Source: Rhodospirillaceae bacterium (GTDB taxonomy: Bacteria; Pseudomonadota; Alphaproteobacteria; MPNO01; UBA2964). From it: a stretch of 27,876 nucleotides of DNA. Below the pieces are notes generated by a model, which did no database searches, was not told the origin of the DNA, and worked only from the letters and a program-made list of their open reading frames with translations. The DNA lies in the NCBI GenBank assembly GCA_002724505.1, contig PBOV01000154.1:1-27876 (forward strand), given 5' to 3'. The translations under genes were made by a program, and so were the position numbers. The number at the start of each line of letters is the position of its first letter. Position 1 is the first letter of the stretch. Positions 17,241-26,199 of this stretch are shown in pieces.

Positions 17241-19246
17241 CTGCAGAAATCGGTCACTTTTCATTGATACTTGCGCTGGTTCTCAGCATTTTTCAAGGAA
17301 CTATCCCTCTCGCTGGAGCCGCGCTTAATCGAAACCAATGGGTCGCTGTCGCCCGCCCGGCTGCACGTGGTCAATTTCTATTCGTTACGATCGCTTTTCT
17401 GAGTCTGATCTACGCTTTTCTTACATCGGATTTCTCAGTTGCTAACGTCGCGCAGAATTCGCACACGCTCAAGCCAATACTCTACAAATTTGCAGGCGTC
17501 TGGGGAAACCACGAGGGTTCGATGGTGCTCTGGGTTTTTATACTTGCTCTGTTTGGACTAGCCGTCGCTGAATTTGGTAATGGTCTTCCGCCAACCCTCC
17601 ACGCCCGCGTCCTAGCAATACAAGGATTGATCGGTTTTGCCTTTCTCGCATTTATCTTATTTACCTCTAACCCATTTTTGCGCCTAGATCCCCCTCCAAT
17701 GGAAGGAAATGGCCTCAACCCTGTCTTACAGGATCCCGGCCTCGCCTTTCATCCACCATTTCTTTATCTTGGCTATGTTGGGTTCTCCATAGCATTCTCG
17801 TTTGCGGTTGCCGCCCTGATTGAAGGCCGCGTAGACCCAGCCTGGGCTCGGTGGGTCCGTCCCTGGACGCTTGCCGCATGGTGTGCGCTAACGGTGGGCA
17901 TAGCGCTTGGGAGCTGGTGGGCCTATTATGAGCTCGGTTGGGGTGGCTGGTGGTTCTGGGACCCGGTCGAGAACGCCTCCTTTATTCCATGGTTGGTAGG
18001 GACAGCATTACTGCATTCATCTATAGTTGTTGAGAAGCGAGACGCCCTAAAAAGCTGGACTATTTTGCTCGCGATTCTGACTTTCTCTATGTCCCTACTT
18101 GGCACCTTCTTGGTTCGATCGGGTATACTAACGTCAGTACACACCTTTGCCAGTGACCCCGAACGCGGGGTGTTTATTCTGGGTTTGCTGGTCTTCGTGG
18201 TTGGGGGATCTCTAACCCTCTACGCCATCCGCGCGCCAATGCTAAAAGGTGGCGGGCTCTTCGCGCCGATATCGCGCGAAGGGGCTTTGGTACTTAACAA
18301 CCTATTGCTCACAACCGGCGCAGCTGTCGTTTTGCTTGGGACGCTTTACCCCTTAATTCTAGACGCTGTTGGTGGCGGTAAAATCTCCGTTGGTCCTCCT
18401 TTTTTCAATGCAACCTTTGTGCCCTTAATGGTGCCTGTCATGTTGGCGCCTGTAGTAGGCGCGATGTTGCATTGGAAGCGTGGAGACATCGGATCAGTTT
18501 TGGGTAGGTTAAAAATAGCGTTGTCCATCGCGCTAATCGGTATTGTCGCGACTGGCTATTTTGCTGAGAATATAAAAGACCTTCTTGCCGCCGGCGGGAT
18601 AGGGATTGGTGTCTGGCTGATATTCGGAAGTACTGTTGAAATCTCTGAACGTATCTCTTTGTTTAGAGGGACATTTTCAAACAGTCTCCGTCGCTTCGCT
18701 CGCTTGCCGCGCTCACAATTGGGTATGGCAATTGCCCACGGCGCACTGGGTATAATGGTTTTAGGTATAACTGCCTCATCTGCCTGGCGCGTTGAAAATA
18801 TTCAATTGATGGCACCGGGTGATATCGCATCAGTGTCAGGCTACAGCCTAAAGTTTGATGGGACCAAAAAGATTATAGGACCTAATTATCAAGGGGAGCG
18901 TGGCACATTCATTATAACTAAAGATGGCAAAAAAATTGGCACCCTAAACCCTGAGAAACGCCGATACCCCTCAGCAAATAGTGAAACCACGGAAGCGGGA
19001 ATTCTTACAACAATCAGCGGTGATCTTTATGCCGTTCTCGGTGATGAGAGAAAAAATTCAGCCCAAGGGGGGAGTTCCTGGACAGCGCGCATTTATTTTA
19101 ATCCGCTGGTCGCGTGGATTTGGATTGGGGCAATTTTAATGGCAGCCGGTGGTATTATATCGTTAACAGATCGCCGCCACCGGATAGGGCCACCTAAGAC
19201 CGCGAGAAGTCCAAATAAAAACAATAATAAAATTTCAAGCATTTAA
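17237..19246 (+). CDS. ccmF: Cytochrome c haem lyase CcmF
   Basis: CcmF accepts haem from CcmE and attaches it to the CXXCH motif of apocytochromes. The protein of about 669 residues is highly hydrophobic with many membrane segments. It shows the family motifs WGNHEGSMVLWVF, PGLAFHPPFLYLGYVGFS, and the haem-contacting WWD element GWGGWWFWDPVENASFIPWL, then LGTFLVRSGILTSVHTF. The large periplasmic domain before the final helix includes APGDIASVSGY. ATG 17237 overlaps the ccmE stop (ATGA); an in-frame GTG at 17213 is less likely. ccmG follows immediately. Confidence 0.97.
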   Translation: MTAEIGHFSLILALVLSIFQGTIPLAGAALNRNQWVAVARPAARGQFLFVTIAFLSLIYAFLTSDFSVANVAQNSHTLKPILYKFAGVWGNHEGSMVLWVFILALFGLAVAEFGNGLPPTLHARVLAIQGLIGFAFLAFILFTSNPFLRLDPPPMEGNGLNPVLQDPGLAFHPPFLYLGYVGFSIAFSFAVAALIEGRVDPAWARWVRPWTLAAWCALTVGIALGSWWAYYELGWGGWWFWDPVENASFIPWLVGTALLHSSIVVEKRDALKSWTILLAILTFSMSLLGTFLVRSGILTSVHTFASDPERGVFILGLLVFVVGGSLTLYAIRAPMLKGGGLFAPISREGALVLNNLLLTTGAAVVLLGTLYPLILDAVGGGKISVGPPFFNATFVPLMVPVMLAPVVGAMLHWKRGDIGSVLGRLKIALSIALIGIVATGYFAENIKDLLAAGGIGIGVWLIFGSTVEISERISLFRGTFSNSLRRFARLPRSQLGMAIAHGALGIMVLGITASSAWRVENIQLMAPGDIASVSGYSLKFDGTKKIIGPNYQGERGTFIITKDGKKIGTLNPEKRRYPSANSETTEAGILTTISGDLYAVLGDERKNSAQGGSSWTARIYFNPLVAWIWIGAILMAAGGIISLTDRRHRIGPPKTARSPNKNNNKISSI

Positions 19247-19247
19247 T

Positions 19248-19802
19248 ATGAAAGGAAATTTTCGTCTTACATATTTTATACCAGTCATCATTATTCTCAC
19301 TATTTTAGCTATATTTTGGTCATACCTCAGCAAGATTAAAGATGGAAAATCAATACAAGATTTACCATCTGCGCTAATCAATAAACCTACCCCAGTTTTC
19401 AAGCTTCCCGGAATCAGTGTCGGGGACAAGGGATTTGATAGCAGAGAGCTCACAGGCAAGGTAACGCTTGTTAATATTTGGGCTTCCTGGTGCCCACCAT
19501 GCCACGTAGAACATCCAAGACACATGCAGCTCGCCAGCGAAGGGATCCCAATTTACGGGATTAACTATAAGGACAAACCTGAGGCAGCCAAAAATTTCCT
19601 AAATAACCTTGGCAACCCTTACAGAGCAATTGGTGCCGACCGGACGGGGAAAGTTGCAATTGATTGGGGCGTGTATGGGTATCCCGAGACTTTTGTGGTA
19701 GATGCAAAAGGCCAGATTCGGTACCGCCACGTCGGACCTATTATGGAAGATGATTTAACGAACAAGATTAGGCCGCTAATTAAGGCGCTAAAAACAAAAT
19801 GA
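19248..19802 (+). CDS. ccmG: Thiol:disulfide oxidoreductase CcmG (DsbE)
   Basis: CcmG is a membrane-anchored thioredoxin-like protein that keeps apocytochrome haem-binding cysteines reduced. The 184-residue product has one N-terminal membrane segment (residues 9-28), a linker, and a thioredoxin domain with Cys82 and Cys85 in WASWCPPCHVEHP. Later elements typical of CcmG include YGINYKDKPEAAKNFL and the cis-Pro region GVYGYPETFVVD. It starts one base after ccmF and overlaps ccmH by ATGA. Confidence 0.97.
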   Translation: MKGNFRLTYFIPVIIILTILAIFWSYLSKIKDGKSIQDLPSALINKPTPVFKLPGISVGDKGFDSRELTGKVTLVNIWASWCPPCHVEHPRHMQLASEGIPIYGINYKDKPEAAKNFLNNLGNPYRAIGADRTGKVAIDWGVYGYPETFVVDAKGQIRYRHVGPIMEDDLTNKIRPLIKALKTK

Positions 19803-20281
19803 TCACTCGTTTCATAACCATTACATTAATAGCTTTGATTATTTCCTTTTCCGCCGTTGCCGTAGAACCTAATGAAGTTTTGAAAGATAAATCCCTTGAA
19901 AATCGCGCCCGAAATTTAAGTAAGGGTCTACGTTGTTTAGTATGTCAAAATCAGTCGATAGACGATTCCAATGCCGATCTTGCTCGCGATCTCCGAGTTA
20001 TTTTGCGTGAACGTTTAAAGGCTGGAGATAGCGACAAAGAGGTTATCGGGTTTATCGTTGCCCGTTACGGAGAGTTTGTCCTTTTGGACCCACCAGTAAA
20101 TCCTCGTACCGCCCTGTTATGGGGCGGCCCCGGACTTATTATCATAATAAGCGGCATTAGCCTCGCGTTATGGTTCCGACGGCGCAACACCACTATAGCA
20201 GAAGAGCTGAGTAAGATTGAAAAAGAAAGCCTCGTTAGTCTTTTGGAAGACACGCCTGACAGAAGAGGGCCTGAAAAATGA
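19799..20281 (+). CDS. ccmH: Cytochrome c maturation thiol protein CcmH (CcmL type)
   Basis: CcmH reduces or holds apocytochrome disulfides near the haem lyase. The 160-residue protein starts with a signal peptide (cleaved near residue 20), carries Cys46 and Cys49 in GLRCLVCQNQSIDDSNADLA, then EVIGFIVARYGEFVLLDPP, and ends with one membrane segment (LLWGGPGLIIIISGISLALWF) and a short charged tail. This is the single-domain form, with the TPR part encoded separately by the next gene. It overlaps ccmG at ATGA. Confidence 0.96.
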   Translation: MITRFITITLIALIISFSAVAVEPNEVLKDKSLENRARNLSKGLRCLVCQNQSIDDSNADLARDLRVILRERLKAGDSDKEVIGFIVARYGEFVLLDPPVNPRTALLWGGPGLIIIISGISLALWFRRRNTTIAEELSKIEKESLVSLLEDTPDRRGPEK

Positions 20282-20291
20282 GTAAAATTTA

Positions 20292-21755
20292 ATGATTTGG
20301 TTGATCTTCGGAGGGATGATCGCTATCGCGCTAGTTTTTATCTTGCGCCCACTTTTGCATTTTAAGGAAGGTAGTCTTAGCCGCACAGAATTTGATACCC
20401 AAATATACAAAGACCAACTAGCCGAGCTAAAACGAGATATAGAGCGCGGTGTAATAACCGAAGAGGCCGCGGATGTCGCATACACGGAAATTGCTCGGCG
20501 CCTGTTAGCAGTAGAAAAGGAAGCAACTTTAATATCGGAAACTATAGCGCCACCAGCCAGCAAAATTTCCCCTGTCATCGCCGCCTGTATGGTACCGTTA
20601 CTAGCCCTTAGTATATATGCCGCTATCGGTTCACCGCATCTAACTAGCCAATTTGGCTCCAAACCGAGCGTATTATCGGAAGGTCAACCTGGACCCAAAA
20701 TCTCTAATACAAGTCCAGATCAAAATGAGATCATGGCTCAACTATCCCGGCACCTAAAACAAAGCCCAGATGATTTAGAAGGATGGAAGTTATTCGCTCG
20801 CGCTCTAACGAACATTCGGCGATTTTCAGACGCTGCAACTGCCTATCAGCAAGCGATTAGGCTCGCCCCAAAAGATCCTAATCTTTGGTCACAACTAGCG
20901 GAAGCGCAAATTTTTGCCGCCGGAGGATCAATAACACCCGCCGTCAAAGCTACAATTAAAAAAGTCATGTTAATTAATCCTAATGACCCCCGGGCACGAT
21001 ACTATGCTGGAATAGCCGCTCGGGAGGCCGGAGAGATAAGAAAAGCATTAACTCTTTGGCTCGCTCTCGAAGCAGATTCTCAGCCCAATGCGCCTTGGCG
21101 AAAACTGCTGGCTAAGCGCATAAGCCAGACAGCTAAAGAAAATAGTATTTCTGCAAGCGCCCTGGCTTCGATTCGTAGAAGCGTGGATATACAAAAAAAG
21201 GGTGCGCTTTTTGCCAAAACACCGCTCGCTGACATGAGCGCCGCTCAGCCCCCAGGGCCAACGCCCAGCGACGTTACGGCAGCGCAGAAACTATCAGGGG
21301 AAGAACGGCTCGCCATGATTAACAATATGGTGGAGCGGCTAGCCCGTAAAATGGCCAACGATCCCGGAAACGCAGAAGGTTGGGTGCGTCTTGGCCGATC
21401 ATACGGAGTACTTAACAAGCACACCAAATCCCGCGATGCATATTCCAAAGCCGCCGCCCTTAAGCCAAAGGATCTGTCGATATTGACCGCCTACGCCGTT
21501 TCCATTGCGAGAGCCCAAAAATCTGGCGCAGCAATGCCGTCAAAGCTAAAGAGTGTCTCAGAACAAATCCTCGCAATTAACCCTTCGCATGGCCCCGCTC
21601 TGTGGTTTAACGGTATTGCCATGATGGAAGCCGGAAACCGGATTGGGGCTCGCGATCGATGGCTTCAGCTGCTCGCTACACTTGACCCGAAGGACGCTAA
21701 ATATTCAAAGGTTTTGGAGAAAATCAAAAGCTTAGGGTTGCCCAAGAAACCCTAA
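20292..21755 (+). CDS. ccmI: Cytochrome c maturation TPR protein CcmI
   Basis: CcmI is an apocytochrome chaperone of the haem-ligation complex. The 487-residue product has two membrane segments (residues 1-20 and about 95-115) enclosing a cytoplasmic loop with YKDQLAELKRDIERG, a typical CcmI feature, then a periplasmic domain of TPR-like repeats, for example WKLFARALTNIRRFSDAATA and WVRLGRSYGVLNKHTKSRDA. It is the last gene of the ccm run, 10 bases after ccmH. A shortened linker rich in Ala and Pro lies around residues 310-330. Confidence 0.94.
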   Translation: MIWLIFGGMIAIALVFILRPLLHFKEGSLSRTEFDTQIYKDQLAELKRDIERGVITEEAADVAYTEIARRLLAVEKEATLISETIAPPASKISPVIAACMVPLLALSIYAAIGSPHLTSQFGSKPSVLSEGQPGPKISNTSPDQNEIMAQLSRHLKQSPDDLEGWKLFARALTNIRRFSDAATAYQQAIRLAPKDPNLWSQLAEAQIFAAGGSITPAVKATIKKVMLINPNDPRARYYAGIAAREAGEIRKALTLWLALEADSQPNAPWRKLLAKRISQTAKENSISASALASIRRSVDIQKKGALFAKTPLADMSAAQPPGPTPSDVTAAQKLSGEERLAMINNMVERLARKMANDPGNAEGWVRLGRSYGVLNKHTKSRDAYSKAAALKPKDLSILTAYAVSIARAQKSGAAMPSKLKSVSEQILAINPSHGPALWFNGIAMMEAGNRIGARDRWLQLLATLDPKDAKYSKVLEKIKSLGLPKKP

Positions 21756-21805
21756 CAAGGTTGGAAAACCACCTGCCGGCACAGCATCCATTTGTGCAAT
21801 TTTAT

Positions 21806-21825
21806 AATTCCCCCGGTGGAATTTT
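21806..21825 (+). terminator. Weak terminator-like hairpin after ccmI
   Basis: AATTCC-CCCGGT-GGAATT is a perfect 6-pair stem with its last two bases in a TTTT run. It stands 51 bases after the ccmI stop and could end the ccm transcript, though the T-run is very short. A TTGACG at 21824 overlaps it and may be a -35 element for the next gene. Confidence 0.35.
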
Positions 21826-21832
21826 GACGCTA

Positions 21833-21862
21833 AATTTTAATTAAGAATTAGAAATTAAAATT
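21833..21862. repeat. AT-only inverted repeat before the LigA-like gene
   Basis: AATTTTAATT and AATTAAAATT are perfect 10-base inverted arms separated by 10 bases; the right arm ends 12 bases before the start codon at 21875. It may be an operator or a weak mRNA hairpin around the ribosome binding region. No regulator gene is adjacent. Confidence 0.5.
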
Positions 21863-21874
21863 GAGTAAAGCTCT

Positions 21875-22237
21875 ATGGCTGTTAAACGAGAAAAATTAAA
21901 ATCAATTCCCGGCACAACTATTTTTGATGGTGCGGAATCTCGTAAAGGATATCGAATAAATAAATTTGCAATGTCTTTTACTAAACCTGAAAACCGTAGG
22001 GCCTTCACTGCCGATGAAGAGGCCTATATGGAAAAATGGAAGTTAGATCAAAAGGAGAGGAAATTTCTGCGCGATCGAGATTTTCGCGGTCTAATTGAAG
22101 AGTGCGGCGGTAATATTTACATGATTATGAAAATCGGTACCTGCACTGGCCATGGGCTTTACCATGTCGGAGCACAGTTGCGCGGCCAGACCTTTGAGGA
22201 GTTTTTGGAGACTAGAAACGCATCAGGGGCAAGATAA
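21875..22237 (+). CDS. Protocatechuate 4,5-dioxygenase alpha-subunit-like protein (LigA type)
   Basis: The 120-residue protein matches the small subunit of LigAB-type (type II) extradiol dioxygenases, which cap the active site of the catalytic subunit. Family features are IPGTTIFDGAESRKGYRINKF near the start, PENRRAFTADEEAYMEKW, and GGNIYMIMKIGTCTGHGLYH in the second half. It is immediately followed by the LigB-like subunit, one base apart, so the two should be made together as a complex. No gene symbol is given because LigAB relatives act on protocatechuate, gallate and other catechols. A ribosome binding site (GAGTAAAG) lies at moderate quality. Confidence 0.88.
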   Translation: MAVKREKLKSIPGTTIFDGAESRKGYRINKFAMSFTKPENRRAFTADEEAYMEKWKLDQKERKFLRDRDFRGLIEECGGNIYMIMKIGTCTGHGLYHVGAQLRGQTFEEFLETRNASGAR

Positions 22238-22238
22238 G

Positions 22239-23078
22239 ATGGCTAAGATCATAGGGGGTATCGGTACATCACATGTGCCCTCCATCGGAAAAGCATTTGA
22301 TATGGGCCAGCAGGAAGAGCCTGACTGGAAACCAGTTTTTGACGCCTACAAACCAGTGCAACAATGGCTAGCTGAGATCAAACCAGACATCGCCATCGTG
22401 GTATATAACGACCACGGTTCTAGTATGTTTTTTGATAAATACCCAACTTTTGCTATTGGAGCGGCCGATTCATATCCAATAGGCGACGAAGGCTGGGGAC
22501 CGCGCGCCTTACCTGAGGTCCCGGGGGATCCAGAGTTTTCTTGGCATCTCGCAGAAGAGCTCGTCTATAATGAATTTGACATTACAATCTGTCAGGAATT
22601 GTCGGTCGAACATGGCTTTCTTGTGCCAATGAACCTCTGCTTTCCTCATGAACCCAACTGGGCGGTGAAGACGGTGCCTATTGCGGTAAACGTCATCCAG
22701 CACCCGCTCCCGACGGCAGCACGTTGCTATAAACTTGGTCAGGCAATCCGCCAAGCGGTTGACGCCTGTGAACGTGATCTTCGTATCGTAATCCTTGGCA
22801 CAGGTGGTATGTCTCACCAGCTAAATGGAACTAGGTTCGGACACCTCAATACCGTGTTTGATAACGATTTCTTAGACAAGATAGAGAATAGCCCACAGGA
22901 ACTCACCCAACTGACCCACCAAAAAATAATGGAGGAAGCGGGGGCAGAGGCAGTTGAGTTGATTATGTGGCTGACGATGCGTGGCGCATTATCAAACAAG
23001 CTAACTAGAATTCACCGCAATTATTATGCGCCGATGACCACCGGTATGGGTCTAATTGTGTTCGAAGAAAATGATTAA
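22239..23078 (+). CDS. Type II extradiol ring-cleavage dioxygenase beta subunit (LigB type)
   Basis: The 279-residue protein is the catalytic subunit of a LigAB-type enzyme, which opens catechol rings using Fe(II) and oxygen. The expected iron ligands are visible: His12 in GTSHVPS, His59 in YNDHGSS and Glu240 in AVELIMW; His193 in GTGGMSHQL is at the place of the LigB catalytic base. Other matches are PTFAIGAADSY, DEGWGPRALPEV and EFDITICQELSVEHG. ATG 22239 is chosen because MAKIIGGIGTSHVPS is the family N-terminus; an in-frame start at 22152 lies inside the alpha-subunit gene. It ends 15 bases from the convergent VOC dioxygenase gene. Confidence 0.92.
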   Translation: MAKIIGGIGTSHVPSIGKAFDMGQQEEPDWKPVFDAYKPVQQWLAEIKPDIAIVVYNDHGSSMFFDKYPTFAIGAADSYPIGDEGWGPRALPEVPGDPEFSWHLAEELVYNEFDITICQELSVEHGFLVPMNLCFPHEPNWAVKTVPIAVNVIQHPLPTAARCYKLGQAIRQAVDACERDLRIVILGTGGMSHQLNGTRFGHLNTVFDNDFLDKIENSPQELTQLTHQKIMEEAGAEAVELIMWLTMRGALSNKLTRIHRNYYAPMTTGMGLIVFEEND

Positions 23079-23093
23079 TTATACAGTAGAAAA

Positions 23094-24032
23094 CTATCCT
23101 TGCTGAATCGTTGACGGTAAAAGTGAAGCACCCATACCCTCACCAAGACACCATTCTGCAAAATTTTCCGGCGTGGACTCCCACTCTTGGGGCTTCCAAT
23201 TATCATCCACAACGTCAGAGTCAAAATCATACTCTGCAGCCCCGCCGCAAGGGTTCTTAAAATACCAGAAATAGCACGACGACACTGGGTGACGGCCGGG
23301 GCCTATCATTGTCTCCCACCCATTCCGAGTCATATTATTACCCCCACCAAAAAGTTCGTGTATTGACCCCAATTCAAAAGCTAAATGATGAAACCCGCGT
23401 TGGCCTTTTCCAGGGTCGAGCAGAAATACGTTGTGGTGATTATTTGCATCAGCACAACGTAGGAAATAGCCACGACCCGGATAAGAATCTGTTAGTTTGA
23501 ATCCCAAAAAATCAGCATAAAAATCTTTCTGCGTTTCTAGATCATCTGTCATATAAACAATATGCGACATAATGAGAGGTGACGCCTTGTGGAACTTCTG
23601 GCCACGTTGATTCAGACGCTGGGTATTACCAGGCACATTAGCTTCGATTTTAGCTGTTTCGATAGTCTCACAACTTGCCACGCGAAACGCCATTCCAAAA
23701 CCGAGAGGATCAAACGCATGGATAACGCCGGCGTCGTCCACTGTAACCTCACCTAAGCTTGCTAATTTCTCTTTTAAGGCTAATAAATCTTCATTGGAGC
23801 GAACGCCAAAGGTCACCTCACGAACGGTAGATTTAGTTTCACTGCAAGCCGCAGGAGGTAAACTCGGATCGCCATACGGCCTTACTTCAATAGTGGCACC
23901 ATTCTTTACAGAAAAAACCGCCAGGTCATCTTTCTCAGCAACACAACTCAAACCAAAATCCCGCCAAAATTTCTTCGCGGCGTTGAGGTCTTCGACTCCG
24001 TATAGAACCTTCTCAATACCAGTGTGATGCAT
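23094..24032 (-). CDS. Two-module VOC family protein, extradiol (type I) dioxygenase-like
   Basis: The 312-residue protein has two vicinal-oxygen-chelate modules, the layout of type I extradiol dioxygenases. The first spans about residues 5-118 (IEKVLYGVEDLNAAKKFW) and the second about 152-272. Candidate Fe(II) ligands lie in the second module: His157 in MSHIVYMTDD, His215 or His216 in RGFHHLAFELG, and Glu267 in GGAAEYDFDSD. A catechol-type substrate is likely but not proven. ATG 24032 puts the first VOC strand at the expected distance; in-frame upstream codons to 24110 add 26 unconserved residues. It lies after the hydrolase gene on the same strand with a 173-base spacer that may carry its own promoter. 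Confidence 0.88.
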   Translation of the reverse strand: MHHTGIEKVLYGVEDLNAAKKFWRDFGLSCVAEKDDLAVFSVKNGATIEVRPYGDPSLPPAACSETKSTVREVTFGVRSNEDLLALKEKLASLGEVTVDDAGVIHAFDPLGFGMAFRVASCETIETAKIEANVPGNTQRLNQRGQKFHKASPLIMSHIVYMTDDLETQKDFYADFLGFKLTDSYPGRGYFLRCADANNHHNVFLLDPGKGQRGFHHLAFELGSIHELFGGGNNMTRNGWETMIGPGRHPVSSCYFWYFKNPCGGAAEYDFDSDVVDDNWKPQEWESTPENFAEWCLGEGMGASLLPSTIQQG

Positions 24033-24205
24033 AATTCTGTAACCATTTACAGGATGACAGAAGATTAACCTATCAGAAATATTCAATGTACAAAAGCAAA
24101 CGTACCCCACCAGGTCTTCCTAAAGTTGAGAATCTATTTTCGGCTAAATTTAGGAAGTAAGTTTCTCGATGACCGATCGATTTCCGATAGCTCCTCTTTG
24201 ACTTT

Positions 24206-25036
24206 TCAACTTGCGCCAACATTCACGCCAGCTAATTCATCTCCTGGATTAACTATAAAGGCCTCGCCGCGAAAAAGAAAATCACGAATTAGTGTGACAA
24301 AACGGTCAGGCTGATCAACTTCAATATTGTGCCCCGCATCATAAATATAAAGTAATTTGGCCCGCGGTATCTCGCGCATTAAAAGCTGCCCACTTTCCGG
24401 CGGCATCATGGCATCCTCAGTCCCTTGCATGATCAAAGTCTGGCATTCAATGCCCCCTAGCAGGGCTACAAGCGCTTCATCAAGCCCTACAGAATTGTGA
24501 TAGTGGTTGGCCCATTTGCGGCACTCTGCAAGCTGTTCCGGCGTCTTTTCTCCTTTTGGAATTCGTTCCGGATGAGCAAACATGCGCGCCCGCATTTCTT
24601 CTGGGGTACCCGGTGGGTTTTGGGGAATATCTTTGGGCCGAAAACCTGATGGACACTGAGGGACTAAGAACCCGATCTTATCAGGATGGCGTGCAGCGAA
24701 CCAAACCGATAGAAAACCGCCAAAGGATTGGCCGATGACATCGACAGGCTTGGCAACAACCTCGTCGACAAATTCAGCGGCGAGGTCGGCTAATGCGGGC
24801 ATTGTATTGATACGGTCATGGGCCGGTGTTCCATCAAAACCCGGCGCGACCATCATGTAGATTTGGTAATCCTCGGCTAACGCATCTAGCGCGTAGGTAT
24901 AGCGAATGCCGCCTGCGCTGTGAAAATACAACACAGGCGGGCCCTCGCCAGCTACGTGATAAGTTACGGGACCAGATGAGAGCCTGATGGAGCGCTTTTT
25001 AAATGGGCCCCCGGCCGGGCCTTCACTCTTGATCAT
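24206..25036 (-). CDS. Alpha/beta-fold hydrolase
   Basis: The 276-residue protein has a complete Ser-Asp-His triad: Ser104 in the elbow GQSFGG, Asp208 in QGTEDAMMP, and His236 in DAGHNIEVDQP. LYFHSAGGIRYTY near residue 37 matches the oxyanion-hole region (the usual HG is HSAGG here). Such enzymes include C-C hydrolases that act after extradiol ring cleavage, as well as esterases and lactonases. Its position between an ABC transporter and a VOC dioxygenase supports a catabolic role, but the substrate is unknown. ATG 25036 follows AAAGGAGA at good spacing. No signal peptide. Confidence 0.9.
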   Translation of the reverse strand: MIKSEGPAGGPFKKRSIRLSSGPVTYHVAGEGPPVLYFHSAGGIRYTYALDALAEDYQIYMMVAPGFDGTPAHDRINTMPALADLAAEFVDEVVAKPVDVIGQSFGGFLSVWFAARHPDKIGFLVPQCPSGFRPKDIPQNPPGTPEEMRARMFAHPERIPKGEKTPEQLAECRKWANHYHNSVGLDEALVALLGGIECQTLIMQGTEDAMMPPESGQLLMREIPRAKLLYIYDAGHNIEVDQPDRFVTLIRDFLFRGEAFIVNPGDELAGVNVGAS

Positions 25037-25077
25037 TCCGATTCTCCTTTTCTCATCCCGTGATCTACCTACCGTTG

Positions 25078-26124
25078 CTATTTCTTTTTCTTCTTCTTTC
25101 CGCGAAGCACCGAACGGAATTTCTTACTTAGACGGCCTTCATTTTTCATACGCCACTCATACGGTACATCGATGACCTTCTTGCCCTGAACATACTTGTA
25201 CATGTCGCCGGTTTTGGTGCTAATCAAAGAGTACCCCCGCACATCGTGGATTGTCTTTTGACCCGCTGGTGAGACCACCCAATATCCCCAAAGTTTGGCA
25301 ATATTCGGTGATTTGCTATCCTTAACAATATAAGCCGCACGAGCCGCGAGGATCACTATATCCATATTGGGATGCTTAACCGGCGCTCCTTTACGGATTT
25401 CTGCCCAAGCTTCCGTGCCAAGACCAATCGCATACTCACCAGCAATTATTCGAGAACGGACATCTGGATAGCGTGGCAAAGTCTTCACGTTTTGCTTTTT
25501 GAGCAGCGCCTGGAGGTACTGTTCGGCCTTCTTTTCGCCGAATGCATATGAAAAGTAAATCCATGGCGATGGCGAGCGCGGCATTGCGAGCTTGCCCCTC
25601 CATTTAGGCTTTAGTAGGTCCTCATAACTTGTAGGCGCATCAGCCGTTTTAACTAATTTAGTATTGATGGTCACCATGGTAAGGTAACTATCGTGAGTTT
25701 TGATACCGTACTCGCCCTGCATGAGGCTCTTTGGCAAACCAAGCTCTTTAGACCAGTTGAACTTCACGATAGCATTGCCCTTAATGAGTGCCCGCGGGCT
25801 CGAAGTCCAAAATAAATCTAACCCCGTAGGCACGTTGTTCTTCAAAGCACGAATGACTTCAACGCGCTTTCGGGTATGTCGGCCGCCCACCTGATTTAGT
25901 TTGATCTTGGTTCCATAAAACTTGTTAAACCCATTATTCATCATCTTAACTTGGCGCGGGTTCATTGTGGTACCGAAGACGGTGGCTTCACCTTCTTTAA
26001 CTGCCGCGGGTAAAAGTTTCTTCACCGCCGCCGGCAGATCAGCAGCAACCGCTGTGGTCACCGCAACACCTAACAAACTTAATACTCCTGTCACAGCAAA
26101 TTTTTTGATAATGGTCTGTTTCAT
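25078..26124 (-). CDS. ABC transporter substrate-binding protein (iron/organic solute type)
   Basis: The 348-residue protein begins with a basic signal peptide cleaved after TTAVAA (about residue 28) and shows the two-lobed family 1 solute-binding layout (VKEGEATVFGTTMNP, TGLDLFWTSSPRALIKG, PTSYEDLLKPKWRGKLAMPR, IGLGTEAWAEIRKG, SPNIAKLWGYWVVSPAGQKTI). Relatives include Fe(III)-binding proteins and binders of small organic solutes, so the cargo is uncertain. AGGAGG stands 7 bases before the ATG. It follows the permease gene on the same strand with 75 bases between. The C-terminus is unusual: it ends in a lysine-rich tail (RGKKKKKK). Confidence 0.9.
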   Translation of the reverse strand: MKQTIIKKFAVTGVLSLLGVAVTTAVAADLPAAVKKLLPAAVKEGEATVFGTTMNPRQVKMMNNGFNKFYGTKIKLNQVGGRHTRKRVEVIRALKNNVPTGLDLFWTSSPRALIKGNAIVKFNWSKELGLPKSLMQGEYGIKTHDSYLTMVTINTKLVKTADAPTSYEDLLKPKWRGKLAMPRSPSPWIYFSYAFGEKKAEQYLQALLKKQNVKTLPRYPDVRSRIIAGEYAIGLGTEAWAEIRKGAPVKHPNMDIVILAARAAYIVKDSKSPNIAKLWGYWVVSPAGQKTIHDVRGYSLISTKTGDMYKYVQGKKVIDVPYEWRMKNEGRLSKKFRSVLRGKKKKKK

Positions 26125-26199
26125 TTTCTTCCTCCTGTTTCCTCATTTAAATTTTTTGTATTTAGACCCAATCTTACTGTCGGGCTTCGCTTAATCTCT

